Under the pieces are notes generated by a model that ran no database searches, was not told where the DNA came from, and worked only from the letters and a program-made list of their open reading frames with translations. 64,000 nucleotides of DNA from Variovorax sp. HW608 (GTDB taxonomy: Bacteria > Pseudomonadota > Gammaproteobacteria > Burkholderiales > Burkholderiaceae_C), in NCBI RefSeq assembly GCF_900090195.1, contig NZ_LT607803.1, positions 4,180,229 through 4,244,228 on the forward strand. Direction: 5' to 3'. The first letter of the stretch is position 1. Each line of letters starts with the position of its first letter. This document shows, in pieces, positions 58,477-64,000 of the stretch. A program made the translations under genes and the position numbers.

Positions 58477-58809
58477 ATGTCCGCCATCGCCACGACCCAC
58501 ACGCTTCCGTCCGTTGCATCGGCCCGTCCGGCCGCCGTGCCGCCGGCCGTGCGCCGCGGTTCATGGCAGCTCGAGGCCGGGCATGCGATGAGCCTGAAAG
58601 CCTCCAGCGCGAGCGTGCTGCGCATCCGGCAGGGCCGGGTGTGGGTGACCCGCGATGCCACTGCCCACCGGGGCAGCGAAGACCTGGTGCTTGCGCCCGG
58701 CGAATCGCTGACCGTGCCGGCGGGCGAGCGCATCGTGATGGAACCGTGGGACAGCCACGGCGCCACCTACAGCTGGGACGCCGTCCAGTCCACCGCCCGC
58801 GCCGCCTGA
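58477..58809 (+). CDS. DUF2917 family protein (second copy)
   Basis: A 110-aa protein with a Pro/Ala-rich N-terminus and a DUF2917 domain: GSWQLEAGHAMSLKASSASVLRIRQGRVWVTRDA, then DLVLAPGESLTVPAGERIVMEPWD. ATG at 58477 has an excellent GGAG six to nine bases upstream, and the codons before it are not conserved. It is divergent from a GcvA-like LysR gene. The DUF2917 protein at 36162 is clearly a distant relative. No enzymatic residue pattern is visible. Confidence 0.8.
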   Translation: MSAIATTHTLPSVASARPAAVPPAVRRGSWQLEAGHAMSLKASSASVLRIRQGRVWVTRDATAHRGSEDLVLAPGESLTVPAGERIVMEPWDSHGATYSWDAVQSTARAA

Positions 58810-59143
58810 GCGCGCCCGGCCATCGGCCGGAGATCTCGAAGCGGGAGCGCAGCGCGATGACGCATTCGCGCTGCGCTTTTTCGTCCTTACCCTCATAAAG
58901 AGCACGCGCACCCCCGCGTGGCGGCGCTGCGCGTCGCGGCACCGCGCCCTCACCCCCGCATGGAATGAACGTTGCGTGTGCGCACGCCTGGACGACGCGC
59001 GCGCTTCAGTCAACCCTGCCTTCGGCAGATACTGCGAGAGTCATAGCACCGTGGCGTTTCGCACAGTTGGCCGAATGGTAGTAGTTAAGGTTTAATTTTG
59101 ATGTGTATCATCGTGCAACTAATGTCTCTGAGGCTCGTCTCGC
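58810..59143. other. Intergenic region upstream of the polysaccharide export operon
   Basis: About 334 bases without a convincing gene. The left two thirds are GC-rich. The right end (59040-59110) is AT-rich, with TTGGCC and TTTAAT 18 bases apart around 59067-59096, a plausible sigma-70 promoter for wzm. No operator was identified. Confidence 0.4.
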
Positions 59144-60028
59144 ATGGACTCCTCGGTGCTCTCAGGCTCGGAGGGTCTTTCGTCAATGTCGTCGAACGCA
59201 GGTGAACCTCACCTTGTCATCAGGCCGCAGCGTCGTGCGGCCTTCTTCCCCTGGCGGGATGTGCTGGAATACCGCGACCTCCTGCGCATCCTCGCGCTGC
59301 GCGACGTGCGGCTGCGCTACCGGCAGACCGCGGTCGGCGTGCTCTGGGTGGTGCTGCAGCCGCTCATCGGCGCCGGGCTGTTCGCCTTCGTCTTCGGGGC
59401 GGTGGCCAAGCTGCCGACCGGCGATGCGCGCATCCCGTACTTCGTCTTCGGCTTCGCCGGCCTCCTGATCTGGAACACCTTCATCCAGATCTTCCAGAAG
59501 GCCGGTGATTCGCTGGTCGGCAATTCGGGGCTGGTCAGCAAGATCTATTTCCCGCGCATCGTGCTGCCCTTGTCGACCGTGCGCGGCGTGCTGCTGGACT
59601 TCGCCGTCGGCGCGGCCGTGATGGTGGTGCTGCTGGCGATCTACCGGATTCCGCCGACTTTTGCGCTTCTCTTCCTGCCGGTCTCGATGCTGATGGCGAT
59701 CCTGCTGGCCCTGGGGCTGGGTTTCTGGACCGCGGCGCTCAACGTGAGCTACCGCGACGTGCGCTACGTCATTCCGGTGTTCAGCCAGTTCCTGCTGTGG
59801 GCGAGCCCGGTGGCCTATGCCGCGTCGAGCATCCCCGCATCGGCGCAATGGCTCGCCGCCATCAACCCGATGGTCGGCATCCTCGAATCCTTCCGGTGGG
59901 CCGTGCTCGGCACGCCGATGATGAACTGGAGCTCGGTCGTCTGGAGCGCCGTGGTCTCCGTGGTGCTGTTCCTGGTGGGCGCCATGATGTTCCAACGCGC
60001 GGAGCGGAGATTTGCCGATGTCATCTGA
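59144..60028 (+). CDS. wzm: ABC-2 type polysaccharide export permease
   Basis: A 294-aa permease of the ABC-dependent O-antigen/capsule export pathway. The N-terminal cytoplasmic amphipathic part has EYRDLLRILALRDVRLRYRQTAVGVLWVVLQP, the ABC-2 hallmark, followed by about six membrane helices including FVFGFAGLLIWNTFIQIF and VIPVFSQFLLWASPVAYA. It pairs with the ATPase encoded next to move a completed, lipid-linked glycan across the inner membrane. ATG at 59144 is used; ATG at 59186 is possible. The stop overlaps the wzt coding region by 11 bases. Confidence 0.92.
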   Translation: MDSSVLSGSEGLSSMSSNAGEPHLVIRPQRRAAFFPWRDVLEYRDLLRILALRDVRLRYRQTAVGVLWVVLQPLIGAGLFAFVFGAVAKLPTGDARIPYFVFGFAGLLIWNTFIQIFQKAGDSLVGNSGLVSKIYFPRIVLPLSTVRGVLLDFAVGAAVMVVLLAIYRIPPTFALLFLPVSMLMAILLALGLGFWTAALNVSYRDVRYVIPVFSQFLLWASPVAYAASSIPASAQWLAAINPMVGILESFRWAVLGTPMMNWSSVVWSAVVSVVLFLVGAMMFQRAERRFADVI

Positions 60029-61253
60029 TCTGGCCCTGTCCGTGCGCGGCCTCAGCAAGGAATACCGCATCGCCCACATGGCCCAGCACAGCCGGGTCAC
60101 CGAGGCCGCCTTCGCGGCGCTCAAGAGCGTCTTCAACCGCCAGGAGTACGAGACCTTCAAGGCGCTCGACGGCGTGTCCTTCGACGTGAAGAAGGGCGAC
60201 GTGGTCGGCGTGGTCGGCCGCAACGGCGCGGGCAAGAGCACGCTGCTCAAGGTGCTGAGCCGCATCACCGAGCCGACGGCGGGCGAAGTGCGCCTGTACG
60301 GCAAGGTGGGTTCGCTGCTGGAGGTGGGGACGGGCTTCCACCCCGAGCTCACCGGGCGCGAGAACATCTACCTCAACGGCTCGATCCTCGGCATGCGCGA
60401 GCGCGACATCGACCGCCAGTTCGACGCCATCGTCGACTTCGCCGAGGTCGAGCGCTTCCTGGACACGCCGGTCAAGCGCTATTCGAGCGGCATGTACGTG
60501 CGCCTCGCCTTCGCGGTGGCCGCGCACCTGAACCCCGAGATCCTGATCGTCGACGAGGTGCTGGCGGTCGGCGACACGCAGTTCCAGCAGAAGTGCCTCG
60601 GCAAGATGAAGGACGTCAGCAGCCAGGAAGGCAAGACGGTGCTCTTCGTGAGCCACAACATCGCCGCGGTGAAGGCGCTGTGCAACAAGGGCCTGCTGCT
60701 GCAGAGCGGCAAGCTGCTGCGCCAGGGCTCGGTCGACGAGGTGCTGGCCGAGTACGCGACCCGCGCGCCGGTGGCGGTGCAGGCGCGGCATGGCAAGTCG
60801 TCCAAGCTGCAGCTGGCGGACCTGCAGATCAACGGTGCGCAGACAGCCGTGGGCGACGTCGATTTCCTGAAGCCGGTGGAGATCGAGCTCGAGCTCGAGG
60901 CGCAGGAGCCGACGCCGCTGTGCATCCCGTTCTTCCGCTGGCACGACGCCAACGGCATCATCCTTTCCGAAGTCTGGGGGCCCGAGGAATCGGTGGACTT
61001 CCAGCGCTATGAGGGGCGCTTCTCGTTCCGCCTCGCGCTGGAGCGCATGAGCCTGATGCCGGGCCGCTACTTCGTCGATTTCTTCCTGCACGACGTGGCG
61101 GGCAAGGAAGTGTTCTCGGCGCCGGAGTGCGTGCAGCTCGAAGTGCATCCCGTCGCGCTGCCCGGTGCGCCGCGCGCCTATGAAGGCCGCCACGGCGTGC
61201 TCAGGCTCGCCAGCCGCCTGTCTGCCCACAGCATCGTTTCGCAACAGGCGTGA
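60018..61253 (+). CDS. wzt: ABC transporter ATPase with C-terminal polysaccharide-recognition extension
   Basis: A 411-aa Wzt-type ATPase. The N-terminal nucleotide-binding domain (to about residue 235) has Walker A VVGRNGAGKSTLLKVLSR, signature YSSGMYVRLAFAVAAHL and Walker B ILIVDEVLAVGD. The C-terminal domain (about 250-400), with VEIELELEAQEPTPLCIPF and GRYFVDFFLHDVAG, is the beta-sandwich extension that in Wzt proteins binds the terminal group of the O-antigen. ATG at 60018 has GGAG upstream; a TTG at 60012 is possible. It continues directly into glycosyltransferase genes. Confidence 0.93.
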   Translation: MSSDLALSVRGLSKEYRIAHMAQHSRVTEAAFAALKSVFNRQEYETFKALDGVSFDVKKGDVVGVVGRNGAGKSTLLKVLSRITEPTAGEVRLYGKVGSLLEVGTGFHPELTGRENIYLNGSILGMRERDIDRQFDAIVDFAEVERFLDTPVKRYSSGMYVRLAFAVAAHLNPEILIVDEVLAVGDTQFQQKCLGKMKDVSSQEGKTVLFVSHNIAAVKALCNKGLLLQSGKLLRQGSVDEVLAEYATRAPVAVQARHGKSSKLQLADLQINGAQTAVGDVDFLKPVEIELELEAQEPTPLCIPFFRWHDANGIILSEVWGPEESVDFQRYEGRFSFRLALERMSLMPGRYFVDFFLHDVAGKEVFSAPECVQLEVHPVALPGAPRAYEGRHGVLRLASRLSAHSIVSQQA

Positions 61254-61256
61254 GCC

Positions 61257-62156
61257 ATGGGGCCCTCGACGCTGGAAGCCCTCACGGCCTCGTACAACTC
61301 CGCCGCGACGCTGTCGGAAACCCTGGCCTCGGCCTGGGAGGACAACCGCGTTCCGGTGCTGCTGGTGGACGACGGGTCCAGCGACGGCTCTGCCGACTAC
61401 GCCGAGCGCTGTGAAGGCGTGCGCGTCATCCGCCAGCGCAATGCCGGCCCTTCGGTGGCGCGCAACCGCGCGATCCTCGAGAGCCGGGCGGACTTCGTGC
61501 TGTTCCTCGACAGCGACGATCTGCTCTTGCCGGGCTACCGCACGGCCTTCGAGTCGGCGCTGGCCGCGAACCCGGACGCCGATGTCTTCGTCTGCGGCAT
61601 GCAGGTGGTCGACGACGAAGGCCGTCCGGTCGACCGCCATGCCGCCCCCAGCCTGCAACCCACGGCCTTCCTGAGCGTCCTCGGCGGCGAATCGGTTCCG
61701 ACCAACGGCATCATCGTGCGGCGCGAGGTGTTCGCGAAGAGCGGCCTGTTCCGGCCCGGGCTGCATCACGCGGAAGACCTCGACCTCTGGCTGCGCATCG
61801 CGGCCGCGACCGACAAGTGGGTCCGCATGGATCACTCGCTCGCGGTGTACCGCCTGCGCGGCGGCTCGCTGAGCAAGAACGGGCAGGCGATGTGGCGCGG
61901 CATCCGGCAGGTGGTCGGCACGGCGGCCCGGTTGCCGGTCGGCTCGTCGAAGCTGCGTCGCGTCACGGCGCGGCATGCATTGCAGGGCGGCGCGCGCTAC
62001 GTCTACAACATGGCCTTCGCGCCGATGCTGCGCCAGCGTGCGCGCGCGTCGATCGCCGAGGCGCTGCGCGAAGTGGCGCGGCTGCCGGTGCGCTTCTGGC
62101 CGCTGGTGCTGCGCGACGGTTTCTGCAGCCTGCGCCGAAGGCAAGGCTCGCACTGA
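61257..62156 (+). CDS. Family 2 glycosyltransferase
   Basis: A 299-aa GT2 enzyme with the GT-A nucleotide-sugar fold. It starts MGPSTLEALTASYNSAATLSETLA, has VLLVDDGSSDGSADYA near the front, then NAGPSVARNRAILESRADFVLFLDSDDLLLPGY (the DSD metal-binding motif) and GLFRPGLHHAEDLDLWLRIAAATDKW, where ED is the probable catalytic acidic pair. It should add a sugar to the growing glycan. The start is 3 bases after the wzt stop. Donor and acceptor are unknown. Confidence 0.93.
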   Translation: MGPSTLEALTASYNSAATLSETLASAWEDNRVPVLLVDDGSSDGSADYAERCEGVRVIRQRNAGPSVARNRAILESRADFVLFLDSDDLLLPGYRTAFESALAANPDADVFVCGMQVVDDEGRPVDRHAAPSLQPTAFLSVLGGESVPTNGIIVRREVFAKSGLFRPGLHHAEDLDLWLRIAAATDKWVRMDHSLAVYRLRGGSLSKNGQAMWRGIRQVVGTAARLPVGSSKLRRVTARHALQGGARYVYNMAFAPMLRQRARASIAEALREVARLPVRFWPLVLRDGFCSLRRRQGSH

Positions 62157-63028
62157 TGCCCGAGTTCAGCGTCATCATCCCGTGCTACAGGCAGGCGCAT
62201 CTGCTGCCGAAGGCGATCGAATCGGCGCTGGCGCAGGCGCGCGACGTGGACCTCGAAGTGATCGTGGTCGACGACGGTTCGCCCGACAACGCCTCCGAAG
62301 TGGCGAGCCGCTACGAAGGCGTGATCGTGATCCGGCAACCCAACGCCGGCCTGTGCGCGGCGCGCAATCGCGGCATCCTGCGGTCCAGCGGCCGCTACCT
62401 GCTCTTCCTCGACTCGGACGACTACCTGCGCCCCGGCATGCTCGCCGCAGCGGCGCGGGCCTTCGCGCAGTCCCCCGATCTCGACGTGGTGCACGGGCTT
62501 GCGGACGTGGTCGACGAGGGCGGCGAAAAGGTCATCGGCGAATTCGGCGGACAGGAGCTCGCCGGCGATGCGCTGCACACGCTGCTGAGAAAGAACATCG
62601 GCCCGCCGAACACCTTCGTCGTGCGCCGCGAGATGCTCTCGCAGGTCGGCCTCTTCGACGTCGGGCTGCGCTCCTGCGAGGACTGGGACCTCTGGCTGCG
62701 CATCGCCGCGCGCGGCGGCAAGTTCGCTCTGGCGCGCGACATGCGCAGCGTCTACCGCATGGTGCCCGGCAGCATGAGCAAGAACGTGGAAACCATGTGG
62801 CGCACCGGGCGCGCGGTCATCGGCCGCAATGCCTGCGCGCATGCCAACTGCCGCGCGTGCGCCGAGGCACGGCGTGCCGGCATGGCCGGCTTCTCGCTGT
62901 CGATGCGGCCGCTGCTGCGGGACCTGATCCGCTCGCCCGGCGGCAAGTCGCGCGCGGCCGGCATCCTGCTTCGCAACCCCAGCCTCGTGGGCTGGCAACT
63001 ACGACGAGTTCTTCGGATCGACAGATGA
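62156..63028 (+). CDS. Family 2 glycosyltransferase (paralogue)
   Basis: A 290-aa GT2 enzyme clearly related to the preceding one. It has MPEFSVIIPCYRQAHLLPKAIESALAQ, LEVIVVDDGSPDNASEV, NAGLCAARNRGILRSSGRYLLFLDSDDYLRPG and GLFDVGLRSCEDWDLWLRIAARGG. The ATG at 62156 overlaps the previous stop by one base (TGATG). Two similar GT2 genes in tandem are typical of O-antigen or capsule loci and probably arose by duplication. The linkage made is unknown. Confidence 0.93.
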   Translation: MPEFSVIIPCYRQAHLLPKAIESALAQARDVDLEVIVVDDGSPDNASEVASRYEGVIVIRQPNAGLCAARNRGILRSSGRYLLFLDSDDYLRPGMLAAAARAFAQSPDLDVVHGLADVVDEGGEKVIGEFGGQELAGDALHTLLRKNIGPPNTFVVRREMLSQVGLFDVGLRSCEDWDLWLRIAARGGKFALARDMRSVYRMVPGSMSKNVETMWRTGRAVIGRNACAHANCRACAEARRAGMAGFSLSMRPLLRDLIRSPGGKSRAAGILLRNPSLVGWQLRRVLRIDR

Positions 63029-64000
63029 ATAGCGACAGCGCAACAGACAAGAAGGCAGAGCCTCCGCTCAAGGTGCTCATCATCGGCTGCGGCGCGGTGG
63101 TGGAGGAATACCAGGGTCCGGCGGCGCGCGAGGCAGAACGGCAAGGGTGGCTGCAAGTCGTCGGCCTCGTCGACCGCAGCGAGGAGCGGCTGGCGCGCTG
63201 CCAGCACCTCTTCCCCTCGGCCAAGTGCTACACCGATCTCGAGCGCGCGTGCGAAGCCGACATCGCGCTGATCGCCACCCCGGCGCGCAGCCATGCGGAG
63301 CTCGCGCTGTCGCTGCTCGGACGCGGCTACAACCTGCTGGTCGAAAAGCCGATCTGCGCCACCGCCGCCGAGGCGCGCACCATGCGCAGCGAGGCGGATC
63401 GCCTCGGGCGCATGCTCGCAGTGGGCCATTTCCGGCGCTTCTTCCCGGCCATCGAGACCGTCCGCACCCTGATCGCCTCCGGCGTGTTCGGGCCGGTGCG
63501 CCGCATCGTCGCCGACGAGGGCGGGATGTTCCGCTGGCCGGCGGCGTCGGCGGGCTTCTTCACGCGGCAGGAAGGCGGCGGCGGCGTCACGCTGGACATC
63601 GGCATCCACATGCTCGAAATCCTGGTCTCGTGGCTCGGCATCCCCGAGGTCGTGGACTACGCGGACGACGCCATGGGCGGCGTGGAGATCAACAGTGCGG
63701 CGAAGCTGCGCTGGCCGGGCGGGACCGAGGCCGACATCCGCCTCGGCTGGGACGTGGAACTGGCCAACCGCTATCGCGTCGAGTTCGAGCGCGCGACCGT
63801 GACCTGGCGCACCGGGCAGGCGACCGACCTCGTGATCGAGATCGACGGCGTGCCCGTCCCGCAACTGGCGGCGAGCCGCATGCAGTACGGCAGCAGCGCC
63901 GAGTATTCGACACCGGCGCACGGCTACCTCGGCGCCTTCACCGAGCAATGGAAGGACGTGGTGGACGCGGTGCGCGAAGACCGCAAGCCCCGCGTCAGCG
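63025..64000 (+). CDS. Gfo/Idh/MocA family oxidoreductase (3' end beyond the window)
   Basis: 325 codons are visible and the gene runs off the right edge with no stop. The ATG at 63025 overlaps the previous stop as ATGA. The NAD(P)-binding Rossmann motif is KVLIIGCGAVVEEYQGPAA, followed by VVGLVDRSEERLARC, ADIALIATPARSHAELALSLL and the catalytic Lys in NLLVEKPICATAAEAR. GGGVTLDIGIHMLEILVSWLG is the conserved DIG/DxxxH region. In polysaccharide loci such enzymes oxidise or reduce sugar nucleotides, for example towards uronic or amino sugars; the substrate here is inferred only. Confidence 0.9.
   Translation, partial: MNSDSATDKKAEPPLKVLIIGCGAVVEEYQGPAAREAERQGWLQVVGLVDRSEERLARCQHLFPSAKCYTDLERACEADIALIATPARSHAELALSLLGRGYNLLVEKPICATAAEARTMRSEADRLGRMLAVGHFRRFFPAIETVRTLIASGVFGPVRRIVADEGGMFRWPAASAGFFTRQEGGGGVTLDIGIHMLEILVSWLGIPEVVDYADDAMGGVEINSAAKLRWPGGTEADIRLGWDVELANRYRVEFERATVTWRTGQATDLVIEIDGVPVPQLAASRMQYGSSAEYSTPAHGYLGAFTEQWKDVVDAVREDRKPRVS

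Noticed and set aside
58561..59013. Minus-strand 150-codon frame overlapping the second DUF2917 gene
   Set aside because: Arg/Ser/Ala-rich sequence without motifs, antisense to a better supported gene with a clear ribosome-binding site.
1..64000. tRNA, rRNA, riboswitch or insertion sequence genes
   Set aside because: Nothing resembling tRNA cloverleaf ends, rRNA cores, transposases or terminal inverted repeats of an IS was seen on reading; a dedicated covariance-model scan was not possible.

Overview
This is GC-rich DNA with the gene content of a Burkholderiales (Betaproteobacteria) chromosome, most likely Comamonadaceae and Variovorax-like. The pointers are a Bug-family solute receptor, a CaiB/Bug/LysR catabolic neighbourhood, paired DUF2917 genes, a GlrK/QseG/GlrR-type operon and two interspersed repeat families beside stop or start codons. 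The genus is inferred from gene content only. I saw no rRNA, tRNA, CRISPR array, transposase or phage gene. Genes are tightly packed, and 4-base ATGA or GTGA stop/start overlaps fix many of the starts.

Layout. 1-4.8 kb (minus): hypothetical exported protein, miaB, sensor kinase, QseG-like lipoprotein and a sigma-54 response regulator cut by the left edge. 5.0-9.4 kb (plus): RND adaptor and pump, ending in a 15-bp perfect hairpin. 9.4-24.2 kb (minus): a biosynthetic operon of a 2421-aa NRPS/PKS/aminotransferase protein, a 1675-aa NRPS, a phosphopantetheinyl transferase and two alpha/beta hydrolases. 24.2-24.56 kb: AT-rich upstream region with a perfect palindrome. 24.6-28.0 kb (minus): histidine phosphatase, DUF4136 lipoprotein, ttcA, folB and a pteridine-reductase-like SDR. 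28.0-33.5 kb (mostly plus): MidA-like methyltransferase, TauD-like dioxygenase, HisN-like phosphatase, DUF2905 protein, ROK kinase, VOC protein. 33.5-36.9 kb: small genes, a ParD/ParE-like pair, a MocR-type regulator and a DUF2917 protein. 36.86-37.04 kb: a 60-bp tandem repeat.

37.0-46.5 kb (minus): a nine-gene catabolic/transport operon (intradiol dioxygenase, citryl-CoA-lyase-like protein, CaiB CoA-transferase, Bug receptor, Liv-type ABC transporter with a permease-ATPase fusion, and a short MetE-like methyltransferase), with a divergent LysR gene. 47.6-51.8 kb (minus): otsB, a GH15 enzyme and otsA. 51.9-57.2 kb: cca, GST, MscS-type channel, slt, and 5-formyl-THF cyclo-ligase. 57.3-58.8 kb: GcvA-like LysR gene head-to-head with a second DUF2917 gene. 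59.1-64 kb (plus): wzm, wzt, two GT2 glycosyltransferases and a Gfo/Idh/MocA oxidoreductase cut by the right edge, the start of an O-antigen or surface-polysaccharide locus.

The most interesting part is the NRPS/PKS operon. It should extend an aminoacyl starter with malonyl-CoA, transaminate the resulting ketone, and condense the product with a second amino acid. It ends in a condensation-carrier pair with no adenylation domain and has no thioesterase domain. Instead it carries two hydrolases whose nucleophile elbows hold Cys and Arg rather than Ser. I do not recognise the product.
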